A stretch of 64,000 nt of DNA. Source: Arabidopsis thaliana. Its lineage: Eukaryota; Streptophyta; Magnoliopsida; Brassicales; Brassicaceae. How positions within the stretch are numbered: the first letter of the stretch is position 1; every line of letters starts with the position of its first letter. A program made the translations under genes and the position numbers. Below, one piece after another: positions 54,176 through 64,000 of the stretch. The notes under the pieces were generated by a model. That model ran no database searches, had not been told where the DNA came from, and worked only from the letters and a program-made list of their open reading frames with translations. The stretch covers positions 2,853,001-2,917,000 of the forward strand of contig NC_003075.7 of NCBI RefSeq assembly GCF_000001735.4. Direction: 5' to 3'.

Positions 54176-55297
54176 ATGGCAACTTCGAAGCTTCAAGCTC
54201 TTTGGAATCATCCAGCTGGACCTAAGACAAGTGAGTCTTCGATATCCATGAATGTTTTTTTCTTCACTTTTGACTTTTCACACGGTGAGATTGATCATAG
54301 TATTTTTATTATTGAACAATCAGTATTTGTAGAATTTCATCTTTTGTTCCTCGATTTGCTTTGTTTCAAACCTAATTCCAATTCTTGAGTGACTCCGTAA
54401 CAGATCCTTCTTAGTTTGGTTGATTTTTGTGTCTCTGAAAATGGTTTATCAGTTTATGCATAAGATTCATATTCGGTTTAGATTTGTTAAAGTTTGGTTT
54501 AGATTAGTTTGCTTAACATGCTCTGTTTTCTCCAATAGACTAATATAAGTTTAATCAAACAAGTGCATTTGGTAGCTTGATCAAACTTGCTACAAAAACC
54601 TGAACTGTAAAATCATTTTTGTATTTGTCAGTTCATTTTTGGGCGCCGACGTTCAAGTGGGGTATAAGCATTGCCAATATTGCAGACTTTCAAAAACCTC
54701 CAGAGACACTTTCATACCCTCAACAAATTGGTATTATACTCACTATTGGTCTTAGCTATCTTTATTCTGCACATATTGCGGTTATGTATCGATGTGTGAA
54801 CTTTAATGTTTATATGATGCCTCGTATGGCTGTCATTGTATCAGTGATCACAGGTACTGGACTTGTTTGGTCACGTTACAGCACTGTAATTACTCCGGTA
54901 TGTATTCTGTGAATCATATTGTTGTCATTTACAGAGTACATTTTGCTTTTCTCTTGTACTTATTTGTTAGATGATTACTGGTTTCTTCTTATGTTGGTCT
55001 AGCTTTTTGTTTACAGAAAAACTGGAATCTCTTTAGCGTGAGTCTTGGTATGGCTGTGACAGGGATATACCAACTTACTCGTAAAATAAAGTAAGATGTA
55101 CAGAAGTGCTTTGCTTTGATTAGCAATGGGAAAAAAGAACACCTTCTTTAACTAAGGAACATATATAGTTTGGTTATGACTTGAATCATGGGTTTCTAAC
55201 TTCACCATTGGTGTTTGTCTCTGTTTTGACATTGATATGTGTGGATTGCAGGCACGATTATGTATATGAAGCAAATTCTATTGTTGCAAAAGAATGA
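54176..55297 (+). CDS. MPC: Mitochondrial pyruvate carrier subunit (MPC2-like), five exons
   Basis: Small inner-membrane subunit of the mitochondrial pyruvate carrier, which imports pyruvate into the matrix. Exons 54176-54230, 54632-54730, 54845-54897, 55017-55090 and 55252-55297 join in frame with GT..AG introns to a 108-residue protein, the usual size. Blocks: MATSKLQALWNHPAGPKT, HFWAPTFKWGISIANIADFQ, KPPETLSYPQQI, LVWSRYSTVITP, KNWNLFSVSLGMAVTGIYQL and TRKIKHDY. The motif HFWAPTFKWG..NI and the W-S-R-Y segment are typical of the family, with hydrophobic stretches for its membrane helices. Exon 3's start was chosen because AG at 54843-54844 gives the family spacing between QQI and WSRY; the later AG at 54851-54852 would drop residues. 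No lesions seen. The only apparently intact host gene in the window. Confidence 0.92.
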
Positions 55298-57239
55298 TGA
55301 AGATGAAGATTTGCGGTTTTTATTAAAAACCCCATCTTTCTTGCAGATTCATTCAAAAATATTATCATGTCAAGGCTTGGTTTTGTTTCCATACCCAAAT
55401 CTTTTTTTGGGTTGTTAATTGTTTATGTTATAGTTAGAAAGTGAAATACTGGTGTGAGTACTATAATTGTATAACTCACACTGATTATCCTGAAGAATCT
55501 TTTAAGCTTGTAATAACAACTACATACGTAGGAAATATACCACCTTTTAAGTACATATTCTTGAGAAAAGGCAAGGAAAAAGACTCTGTGTTTACTAGTC
55601 TTTTATTTTTCAATCTCAAGAACATCCTGAGACCAAGTGTGGCTAATAATCTATATATCATTGTTTTCCACCTATAGAGGTGTTGTTGGAATAATTGCAT
55701 ATACGTCGACTACTTTGCGATGAAGCACCCTTTGGAAAAGTTCATTCATATATAGGTACATCAAACCCATTTCTTTTAAAAGTACGACAAAATCCAACTA
55801 CACTAACCCGACCAGTATTGTTTTCTTAATTCAAAACCAAAGAGATCAAACAAGATGGAAGCTAACAATCAGGCAGAGTAGATGTTTTTAAATTAGATCA
55901 TGAATGAAATATATCTTATTACTAGAGAAAATCTCACGCAACTTTGAATTAATATAATAAATCATGCAACATTTTGTGGCTAAGCATACATATCAAATTA
56001 ATTAAATTTATTTTCTTACTTAAATTTTTGCTTTAGTATTTATGAATTAAAATATGATAAATTAAACCATACAAAATCTCTAAGAAAATGTTGTTTTTGT
56101 CTCCATAAAAATAAAATTAAGACCACATATTGTAAAATATATTAATTTCGATTCTTTTACACAAGTTTTTAACCTTGTGTTAATAGGCATCTTCGATATC
56201 TTTATTATATTTTTAAATTAATACATGCTTTTCATATAATTTGTTATATCCTTAGACATTGTATCTTCTATATTTAAGCATATAACTAATGCATTATTGG
56301 TAGTTGGACATTCATGTCATTAAAAGAAAAATCATTCATAATAATCAAACAATTTCAAAATGTCATCGATAACTTAGACAAACTCAACAAAGAATGAACA
56401 AAGAGAAAACATAGAGAACAATTCATAATAGAGTAAGAGTACTCACCCTTAGATCCAAAAACAGACTTTTCACATTATCATTCACTTGTAATCTATAACA
56501 TGTTTCTATTTTCTTCTTACATGAAAATAGAAAATGTCAGTCACATTATCATTCACTTGTTTTAATTATTTAGTTTTTAGTTTTCGTACCTTGTGGTTGT
56601 CTTCTAATATTTCTAATTTATCAATATTTTACAAATTAGGTACAACTTTTAAAATATATTATAAAATAAGTAACACTTGATTAGTTACACATCGAAAGAT
56701 TTTGAAAACCTTACTAATCGATTATGTTCAAAAGTCTTACAATGCGTAGACAAAAAGATCTAAAACAATAATTTTTATGGTATTTCAAAATACGATTACT
56801 TTTGAAAGATCACAAAATACAACAAATAAAATTTAGTTAAAAAAAAATGAACCAAATAAAAAACATAACATTTTCTTACTTTTGGGTGAGTTAAAAAAAA
56901 ATGCAATCGCATTGCCCCACCATCATATATTTGCTTCTTTAGATCTTTGAATCCAAGTGAAAATGGTATTTTAAATTTTGATGATGAAAATAAACTCAAA
57001 TAAATTCATTTTTTACTCTGAATTTTGGTTGGATATAAAAAATGTAGTAACTTTACTCATAACCATTTTTTAAGACACTTGAGTCTAGAAAAAAAAGACA
57101 CTCAATTAAACTTATGTTAACGGAAATTGTTTATGTAAAGAAAATAAGATACATCAACATCCACGGATTACATAATTGTTTACATTCTGTTCTAGCTTCA
57201 CTACCTAAACAAAAAGAGGAATTTGTGTTGCAATAGTAT
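55298..57239. other. AT-rich intergenic sequence
   Basis: 3' flank of the carrier gene, then AT-rich DNA without gene. Short frames at 55441-55677 and 56796-56999 have no recognisable domain and biased composition. Confidence 0.6.
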
Positions 57240-57720
57240 TAACACCATTAAGAAACACGTAACCTAAAGAAAATATAAAACATGGTTTAAGGATATTTAG
57301 ATAATAAAATAAGAAAATACATACACACAAAGCTCCAATGAAAAAAGTGTTGTGCTAAACACCATTAGTAAATATAGTTCTTTTTTTTTGTCAACAAATA
57401 GATATAGTTAATTTTTTCCTAAATATTATGAATCATGATAATTCACTTTGTCTTTTTTTTTTGCAATAATATCAATGCCACTAACAAATACGGTAACCTG
57501 AAAAAACAAAACATAAAACATAGTTCAAAGATATTTAACTGATAAAATTAAAAAGGACATACCCAAAAAGCTCTAATGAAAAAGTTAATGTGTCAAACAC
57601 TATAAAAGTATAAATAAATATAGTTCTTTTTTTGTCCGTTGGGATAATAACGATTTCCAACAACACATAACAATCTGAGAAAGTTTATAAAATATGGTTC
57701 AAAGACGTTAAGTTAATTCT
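57240..57720. repeat. Diverged tandem repeat, about 240-bp unit, 2 copies plus a partial
   Basis: GTAACCT(A/G)AA..ATAAAACAT(A/G)GTT..GATATTTA..AAGCTC(C/T)AATGAAAAA recurs at about 57255-57390 and 57490-57635, with a partial third copy at 57660-57715. It abuts the truncated RNase H of the Tat element. Confidence 0.65.
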
Positions 57721-58367
57721 ATGGCCCATTTTGCATGTTGTCCTGATTAGGTCGGGCTATGCAAAATGGTTTGGATTGGTTGGGACGTCATCACTACTAT
57801 GGGGTGTGATTGGAAATATGGTCTCAGTTTGCGAGCTGACATGACTACGGCCAGTGCCCGTTTTTTCATTGCTGGATAACGGGTTTCAGCGTCTATCAAC
57901 GTTTTACTCACGTAATAGATCGTTTTTTATCCCTCGTGATCTTCTCTCACCAGGACACTGCTTATCGCGGTTCGGGAGACTGCCGTGTACAGGTACAGCT
58001 GTTCTCCTTCTTCAGGTTTTGCGAGTATGGGTGGTTCGGTCAGGTATGCTTTCAATTGCTTGAAGGCTTGTTCGCAGTCCTCATTCAAGTCAAACTTTTT
58101 CTCCTTTCAGAGGAGCTGGTAGAAAGGGACGCATTTGTCGGTGGACCTGGATATGAACTTGTTCAGGGCAGCAATACAACCGTTTAGCCGTTGGACCTCT
58201 CGTGCCTTTTTTAGTGATAACATTTTGATGAAGGCTGCAATCTGCTTAGGACTGACCTCGATGCCTCTTTCGGTTACTAGGTATCCGAGGAATTCTCCTG
58301 ATGGAACTCCGAAAGAGCATTTCTCAGGATTTAGCTTCATTTCAAATTTGTTTAGGATTTTGAAGCA
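57721..58367 (-). pseudogene. RT C-terminus and truncated RNase H (Tat element)
   Basis: LNPEKCSFGVPSGEFLGYLV, TERGIEVSPKQIAA and LNGCIAALNKFISRSTDKC are the RT thumb/connection. RNase H follows: LTEPPILAKPEEGEQLYLYT, SRTAISSVLVREDHEG, a TAA, then YYVSKTLIDAETRYPAMKKR and LRPYFQSHPIVVMTSQPI. The first RNase H Asp is not where expected (YTAVS in place of a typical Y-x-A/D-S). The sequence stops at the AT-rich repeat. Confidence 0.75.
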
Positions 58368-58850
58368 TTATTTTAATGGTGGAACGTGGTCCTTTTTGTG
58401 AGCTGATTTGTCCAGCATGTCGTCGATGTAGACCTCCATCGTTTTACCTATCTGGTCAGCGAACATTTTGTTCACCAATCGTTGGTAGGTGGCTCCAGCA
58501 TTTTTTAAACCAAAGGGCATTACTTTAAAAAAGTAGGTGCCTCGGTCAGTAATAAAAGCTGTTTTTTCTTGGTCATCTAGGCGCATAAGTATTTGGTTAT
58601 ACCCGGAGAATGCGTCCATGAAGGACAGTAGTTCGTGTCCTACAATGGCTTCGACAAGTCGGTCGATATGCGGGAGTGGGAAACTGTCTTTAGGACATGC
58701 TTTATTCAGGTCCGTAAAGTCGATGCATACTCTCCACTTCCCGTTTTTCTTTTTAACGACGACTGGGTTGGCGAGCCAGTCAGGGTATTTTACTTCCCTT
58801 ATCGATCCAAATTTGAGCAATCAGTCGACATCATCGTTCATAGCCTTAGC
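58368..58850 (-). pseudogene. Reverse transcriptase core (Tat element)
   Basis: SIREVKYPDWLANPVVVKKK, GKWRVCIDFTDLNKACPKDS, LLSFMDAFSGYNQILM (Asp), TAFITDRGTYFFKVMPFGLK, and VYIDDMLDKSAHKKDH (YIDD intact). A TGA upstream of LLKFGSIREV breaks the frame toward PR. Confidence 0.85.
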
Positions 58851-59009
58851 CCTTTCAGGACCTAGCTTGCGACGTTTCTGCTTTATAGGTCGGTAGGTCG
58901 GATCGACGTTGAGTTCGTGTGAGGTTACCTCGAGGCTTATTCCTCGAATGTTTGCGCTTGACCAGGCAAAGCTGTCTTTGTTTTCCTTGAGAAAGGTTAC
59001 GAGATCCTC

Positions 59010-59699
59010 TCATATTGTTGGGTCGAGGTCGTGACCTATCCTAACGCATCGTTTAGGATCTGATTCGTCTATGCAGACCTGCGTTATCAGCGATTTTTGA
59101 GGTCCACGTTGAGAAGGGTCGGAGGACCTGACTGTTTTCATTTCTGCGAGTTTGTCCTCTATCATTATTACCACGGGGTCGGCTTTTTTGATATGCTCGT
59201 AACCACCCATATAACATTTTCGGGAGCTGCGCTGGCTGCCGTATACGACTGTTATCCCCTTGTCGGAGGGGAATTTAATGTATTGGTAGTAGGTCGATGG
59301 GACGGCTTTCATGGCGTGTAGCCATGGTCTTCCCAGTATTGCGTTGAAAGGAGCTTTCTTATCGACCACGAGGAAGTTCGTGAGTTGTCTTACTCCCCGT
59401 GCGACGGTTGGGAGCTGGATGGTTCCTAGGGAAAAGGTCGTATCTCCATCAAACCCGGTAAGTGGCGTTTTTCTGCCTTGCAACTCGGAATCGAGGTGCC
59501 CCATTTTTTTGAAGGCGTCGTAGAAGAGTACGTCAACTGAGCTTCTCGTGTCGATCATTATACGAGAGAGTTCGTAGTTGCCTACGTCGATTCGGATATC
59601 AAGAGCGTCAATGTGAGGTTTATTGAGGTCAGTGGTTTCATTTTCCCAGAATGTGATCTGGTGATCGAGGCCGGTTTGTTTTAGGAGAAAACTAGATCA
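59010..59699 (-). pseudogene. Aspartic protease (Tat element), active site changed
   Basis: TGLDHQITFWENETTDLNKP leads to the domain: LSRIMIDTRSSVDVLFYDAF, where the usual D-T-G is D-T-R (AGA read on the minus strand near 59544), then FLVVDKKAPFNAILGRPWLH and PSTYYQYIKFPSDKGITVV, which are standard for Tat proteases. The Gly-to-Arg change should inactivate it. Confidence 0.8.
59695..59699. repeat. Imperfect target duplication (left), GATCA
   Basis: GATCA before the insertion, CATCA after it (61642-61646); four of five bases match. Confidence 0.55.
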
Positions 59700-60123
59700 T
59701 GGTCGAGGAACGAACCAAAATACTAAGTAGGAAGAAAGAGAAAGTTCAAGCTAAACCAGCTAGGTGAGCTGGACAAGCTGGATGAACTAGCTAGCTAAGC
59801 TATGTGAGCTAAACCAGCTGGAAGACTAGCTAGCTCAGCTAGTTGAGCTGACCAACAGCTCGACTAAGCTCGGTGAGCGGAGTACTGACCCAGATGGGTG
59901 GTCCGGTCAGCTGACACTCGAGCTGGTGGACTGTGGTAACTCATGGGTGAAGAGGTGTCTCGGCCAAAAGGTGCAAGGTCGAGCGGGTACCAATGAACGT
60001 TTGCATCGCCCATAGAATGCAAGGAACGGATGTGACTTTTCGGAAGGATGCAAGGAAGGGATGTGACCTTTCGGAAGGGTGCAAGGAACGGATGGGATGC
60101 TTCAGGAAGCATCCATTCGCCCC

Positions 60124-60133
60124 CTATATAAGG
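60124..60133 (+). promoter_or_regulatory. TATA box of the solo-LTR-like insertion
   Basis: CTATATAAGG in a GC-richer context, preceded by 33-bp repeats containing GGAACGGATG, which have the look of LTR enhancer repeats. Confidence 0.55.
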
Positions 60134-60356
60134 GAGGACGCCCAAGGTCTTTAGAGCATCTCATACAACATCCATACACCACAAAATATTCTCAAAACAG
60201 TCCCAACACATCCTGAAGTTGTTGGTCAGAAAGGGGGTGCGGCTCGGCGAGTATAAGTCGACCGAACTGATGCGCATACCACCTCTCGGTCCAACGGTTT
60301 GATGGAGTGTAGAGGATGGAGAGGGTAGACCGTTCGTCTTAGAGACAAATCGGATC

Positions 60357-60525
60357 TGGTAGACCGATCGTCGTATCGGATCGGCCAAACCGATCGTCGG
60401 ACGGATCGGATCGGCCAGACGGATCGGATTGGACAGACCGATCTTCGGACGGGTCGGATGGGATAGACTGATCGTCAGACGGAACGAGTCGGACAGACCG
60501 ATCGTCGGATGGGATGGATCAAGAA
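60357..60525. repeat. About 30-bp tandem repeat, 5-6 units
   Basis: Units of the form GGACAGACCGATCGTCGGAC followed by GGATCGGAT(C/G), repeated with substitutions downstream of the TATA box. Confidence 0.8.
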
Positions 60526-61646
60526 AAGTGTTTGAGGAAGGACAAGGATAAGTGCATCCGAACACACCCAAGGGTCGCCCATGGATGCAATCTTACTGGT
60601 AAAGGGAGAAAGCACCAAGAATGGGTAAGGAACGTGATTCACCATATAGGATCAATATCGCGGCTGCCTTCATGTATCTATCTCCTCAGCCATGGTGAAA
60701 CCGATCGGAGATCGGTAAGACCAAAGGGTGACTCGACGGATAACCAACGGGAAAGTCCACAGTTGGAACCGATGGACAAAACGGATGTTGGACCCGCGAG
60801 CAAACCTAAGGCCGATGGAAGAAGGATTTCATGGGCTAGCCTACGATACTCCGGTGGATGAATCCACGGACCCTTGGGTGTGATAAGGATATCGTTCAGA
60901 CCGCATGGATGGATCATTAAGGCGAAAGCTTTATCGACGGGTAAACGGTTAGTAAACCGTGGGCGGTCGTAGTGTTAAACGACCGGATCGGAAACATGGA
61001 TGATTCGATAAGCCAAGGGCTCAATCGTCCACCATGGAACCGAAGGGGCGTACGTTTGGAGGACAGATGGACCAATCCAAGAGCTTGATTCGGCCATCGT
61101 GAACCAAGGGAATCGTACGATCCCCAATCTCTATCGTTGTACTTAGACCAGTGTGGTTGGTTGGTTGTATGGCTAAGTAACGATAGGGATTGGTTCATCA
61201 ATTCACGATCGCATACGAATCGTTGAACGAATAGAATAAGGCGACAAATGGGCTAGGGAATCAAATCCGCATATTGGCCAAGGTATGTAACGATCTAGCT
61301 TACTAGTTAGGATAGACGTTTGGGAATCGACCGTGAAAATAGGATAAAGGAATATGCGATTGTTAGGCCTAGAATGGTTACCGAACAATATGCATGTCTT
61401 GACCGAGTAAAGGATTGATCTAAGTCTAAGGGACAAAGACGATGAAACCGGTACAAGAGTTGGTTAGAATTAAACCAAGGTTAGAAAGACTTCCGCTGTG
61501 TAATAAGAGAGCGATTATAGAATTAAGCCTCGTAAAGGCAATTCTATGTTGAATCGCAAAAAATTAAGAGGTTCGGCCGGGAAGAGGCGCGAACTTGAGT
61601 CCAACGTCGCCGGACGCCGAGACGTCCGGAACGGGGTCTCACATCA

Positions 61647-62244
61647 TCGGGCTTTTGCCTTTTGTGTAGGAATCTGCCTTCCTCTGATGTGTTTGATCAA
61701 ATTGATTGAGTCGTTGCAGAGCCGAGATTCTCCCATGATGAAATCGATGCGTTTCAGGGAGAGGTGCTCGGTTGCGTTTCTACAGAATTTCGGGAGGCAT
61801 AATGGGAACCTCATGTTTTTCTTTTGCGGGGCGAGAGGAGGTGTAGTGACTGATATTTCTGTCCTACCTTCCAGATCAAGTCCTGCAAAGAGTAGGTCTG
61901 TGCGCTCTTTCCTAGCAGGTGGAGGAGACTCACCTCCTTTCGGTGTTCAGTCCCGTTTCTTTCGTTTGGGAGTTTGCTCCTCCTCCTGCTCGTCGGGAGG
62001 AGGGGTGTCGGCATTAGCGTTTGAACCTTTTTTAGTTTTGCCCCCGGCTGCGATTAATTTTTTAACGCCGCGACATTCCTCGATGGAATGTCCTCTCTTT
62101 TTGTGGTACTTGTAATATTTTTCGTGGTCAAGTTCTGGACTCTCGTCCTCGGCTGCCTCTTCTATTGCAAATAAGGTATGCTACCCTAGTATTTGGTTTT
62201 CCTTTTTGAAGGGTTTTTTAGTTGCAAGGGAAGCGTTTTGTGCT
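61647..62244 (-). pseudogene. Nucleocapsid and gag-PR linker (Tat element)
   Basis: Near 62055-62115 the minus strand reads YKYHKKRGHSIEECRG, a knuckle whose first Cys is Tyr (normally C-x2-H-x4-H-x4-C in this group). Further on, HLSLKRIDFIMGESRLCNDS and INLIKHIRGR are the conserved linker before PR in Tat elements. Frame breaks lie between them. Confidence 0.7.
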
Positions 62245-62846
62245 TTAGATTCTTTGAATCTTAGGGCCGAAACGGCGAGCTCCTCTCCGGACTCCGGCTT
62301 TGGCGAAGTGGAGAGCTTTGTGAAGGGCATCGTCTAAAGAGACCAGTTGCCTAACGGTGAGTTCCTCACGGAACCTAGAGGAAAACCACAAGCCGTTGCG
62401 AAGGGCGGCTATGGCTACCTCCTCGTTTAGGTTCGCAATCTTTGATTTGATTGCTTTGAATTTTTCGACGTAAGATCGCAAAAATTCGTTCTGAAGTTGG
62501 GTGACACCCAGAGGACGGCTTCAGACGTCCTGTTTACGATGAGTACCGAGTACTGTTTTTAGAAGGCGGGGGCAAGCTGGTCGAAGGTATCAATAGAGTT
62601 CCCTTTGAGACTAGCAAACCATTTGAGTGCGTCACATACGAGGTTCTCTGCAAAGAAACGGCAATGACCTGCTTCATTTTCTTTGTCTATCAGGTACGCT
62701 CGTGTTATAGCCAGACAGAAGGCTCTCAGATGAGCCTTTGGGTCACTCGTTCCATCGTACTCCAGGAAACGGAGTCTCCCGGCGTCTAAGATGTGACAAT
62801 GGGCGATCCTATCCGTGAATGGGGTGCGCCTGGTTTCTTCGATCAC
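62245..62846 (-). pseudogene. Gag core (Tat element)
   Basis: RIAHCHILDAGRLRFLEYDG, TSDPKAHLRAFCLAITRAYL, FFAENLVCDALKWFASLKGN and SIDTFDQLAPAF, then after a break (TAG/frameshift at 62482-62558) MRSYVEKFKAIKSKIANLNE and AIAALRNGLWFSSRFREELT. This is the retrotransposon gag core of Tat/Atlantys-like elements. Confidence 0.82.
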
Positions 62847-63000
62847 TCGATCTATGCTAGATGCATTCGTGCCCGTCGGCGACGTTATCGTTTGCGATCT
62901 GACTTGGTACGCTAGATCTCATTGAATCGGATGAATTAGGATCCATGATCGTTGGTCACAATTGATGTGTTAGTTTCGGTGTTGGAAGGATCTATTTCGG

Positions 63001-63019
63001 TCCCCACAGACGGCGCCAA
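63001..63019 (-). promoter_or_regulatory. Primer-binding site of the Tat element (tRNA-Asp-like)
   Basis: The minus strand reads TGGCGCCGTCTGTGGGGAC directly inside the LTR. Confidence 0.75.
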
Positions 63020-63021
63020 AT

Positions 63022-63493
63022 GTGGGTTCTGAAATCCACAGTACAGATTTGTAATTGAGATTATGAGAAAGGAGGGCTAGATCTTCACAGGAACATTGAG
63101 ATTTATATTGCTAAGAACCAATGGACTTGTGTATTGATTATCACAGAGCTTTTACAATGTGAAAGGAGATTACAAGTGTAAAAGTGTAAGTGTGAATGTA
63201 AAGCTGAATTTAATGTCTTCCAAGTCGTCCTTGCTTTCTTATATAGATCTACGCACGTGGTAGCTTCGTCCGGGATCTGCGGAGATTCTCTTAGATATTC
63301 GGCAGGTCAATTCCAAGATATCAGGTCCATTCTGCGAATATCTCCCTGTTAGTTCCTAGGTTGTTATTCGCTTATCTCCCTTCATCAGGTGACCGGGCTT
63401 ATCAGGCCCAAGTACCGATTTGCGTACGTGGGCTCATCAGTTGCGCAGGTCTTCTACTTGGTGGGCTTGGTGGGTTGGCCTGGTATTTTTGCA
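63022..63493 (-). repeat. 5' LTR of the Tat element
   Basis: On the minus strand it runs from TGCAAAAATACCAGG at 63493 to ..TTCAGAACCCACA at 63022, about 472 bp. A TATA-like TCTATATAAG lies at 63238-63247. The outer border is set by TG only, because the partner LTR is absent; no target duplication can be checked. Confidence 0.65.
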
Positions 63494-64000
63494 GGTGGAT
63501 TCCTGGAGGAAAATCCAGCTCCAATAGTGATGAAGCTGAAAGATCAACTATGGATGTTTGAAAAAAGATTTAATAAGTTTTCAATGAGTATTGATCCAGA
63601 GAAGATGGAAACTACACTAGCTATCAAAGAGGACAAAAGATTTCGCAATAGAATGGTTTGCACCAGAAGATCAGAAAGGAGTTCACTTAGAGGAAAGAAG
63701 CTTGGAGAGCAAGTTGTTGAGTGAGGAGGAAATTATTCCGACTTATTCTCCAGAGGTACCTAAACCGCCCACTAAACCCTCTTCTGAAGAAGAACACTTG
63801 ATTCTTGATTCTATTGCTGAAGAACTCCTGGAGCTTTGGATTGGGTATAAAGCTCAGGAGGATACAATTGGAAAGTTAATTCATAAGATGGAAGAGTTAA
63901 ATAGCACCATTCTGGAACTTCAAGAAATGGTTAAAGGCTACCCCAGTTTTGAACTTGAGGATTGGTCAAAGGAGCCTGGTTCAGAAGAAGAAGACTACTC
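63494..64000 (+). pseudogene. Unknown coding-like sequence flanking the Tat element, cut by the window end
   Basis: Open stretches on the plus strand: LEENPAPIVMKLKDQLWMFE then KRFNKFSMSIDPEKMETTLA, followed after a shift near 63700 by LLSEEEIIPTYSPEVPKPP and an acidic, coil-forming part (LIHKMEELNSTILELQEMVK) that stays open to 64000. I do not recognise the protein. The acidic coil resembles retroelement gag or linker regions more than an enzyme. The Tat LTR seems to have inserted into it. Confidence 0.4.

Larger units (their letters stand above)
59700..61641 (+). repeat. Solo-LTR-like insertion in the Tat element
   Basis: Starts TGGTCGAGGAACG, ends CGGGGTCTCA, about 1.94 kb, no coding domain. 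It contains tandem repeats (59756-59870; 60000-60095), a TATA box CTATATAAGG at 60124-60133 with a typical downstream ACAACATCC..CACC leader, and a 30-bp repeat array at 60357-60525. Taking it out with one duplication copy keeps the gag-PR frame in register, apart from one stop at the site. Confidence 0.65.
57721..63493 (-). mobile_element. Tat-type Ty3/gypsy element, 3' truncated, with nested insertion
   Basis: Minus-strand order: 5' LTR (63022-63493), primer site (63001-63019), gag (62245-62846), knuckle and linker, PR, RT, partial RNase H ending at 57721. Integrase and the 3' LTR are missing. RT wording (FTDLNKACPKDSFPLPHIDR, FMDAFSGYNQI) is that of the Tat branch. A 1.94-kb insertion (59700-61641) lies between gag and PR. 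Confidence 0.85.

Noticed and set aside
55441..55677. Small gene downstream of the pyruvate carrier
   Set aside because: No domain, AT-driven composition, overlapping open frames on both strands.
61546..62115. 189-residue plus-strand frame
   Set aside because: It runs antisense to the Tat gag-PR linker and knuckle, whose minus-strand motifs are recognisable, and crosses the insertion border.
59010..62846. Host gene on the minus strand with a large intron between gag and protease
   Set aside because: The intervening 1.9 kb has TG..CA borders, near-matching 5-bp flanks and LTR-like promoter features rather than GT..AG borders.

Overview
This 64-kb window looks like plant nuclear pericentromeric or knob heterochromatin from a Brassicaceae genome close to Arabidopsis. 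Reasons: Athila-type Ty3/gypsy elements (tRNA-Asp-like primer site, ACTCGACC-rich LTRs, the Athila-specific ORF-1), a Tekay-type chromovirus, a Tat-type gypsy element, Ty1/copia, MULE and Helitron-like remnants, AT-rich spacers, and one spliced host gene. There are no bacterial features. Species cannot be fixed from the sequence alone.

Layout. 1-4610: decayed Athila element A (+ strand; protease, RT, RNase H, 3' LTR). 4611-5900: unassigned retroelement debris and a gag-like fragment. 5898-14391: two head-to-tail copies of a block holding an Athila-like 3' LTR, a MULE transposase remnant and an AT-rich tail. Copy 2 carries a possible captured exon and a replaced block. 14367-23145 (-): a host-type gene remnant split by a nearly full-length Tekay-type chromovirus (14757-22954) with 5-bp target duplications. 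23146-25455: AT-rich, no gene. 25456-37109 (+): Athila element B with gag, PR, RT, RNase H, IN and ORF-1, a partial internal tandem duplication and an inverted solo LTR. 37110-46567 (+): Athila element C, lacking RT, RNase H and IN but keeping gag, PR and ORF-1. 46568-51501 (-): 5' half of a Ty1/copia element whose gag is split by a 2.7-kb LTR element that carries only gag-PR. 51502-53029: AT-rich repeats ending in a Helitron-like 3' terminus. 54176-55297 (+): a five-exon mitochondrial pyruvate carrier gene, the only apparently intact host gene. 55298-57720: AT-rich with diverged tandem repeats. 57721-63493 (-): Tat-type gypsy element (LTR, gag, PR, RT, part of RNase H) interrupted by a 1.9-kb solo-LTR-like insertion. 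63494-64000: open coding-like sequence of unknown identity running off the window.

History. Most elements are dead: stop codons are mostly of the C-to-T or G-to-A type, as expected for methylated DNA, and in element B the catalytic residues of PR, RT and IN are changed. Three nested insertions can be dated relative to their hosts because removing the insert and one 5-bp repeat brings the host reading frame back into register: Tekay into the host-type gene, the gag-PR element into copia gag, and the solo LTR into the Tat gag-PR junction.

Most interesting signals: a run of five near-perfect ACTCGACC/GGTCGAGT inverted repeats in the LTR of element C; strand-biased ACTCGA motif arrays between pol and ORF-1; and a conserved branch-point plus 3' splice-site arrangement just upstream of the ORF-1 start codon in both B and C, which suggests that ORF-1 is made from a spliced RNA.
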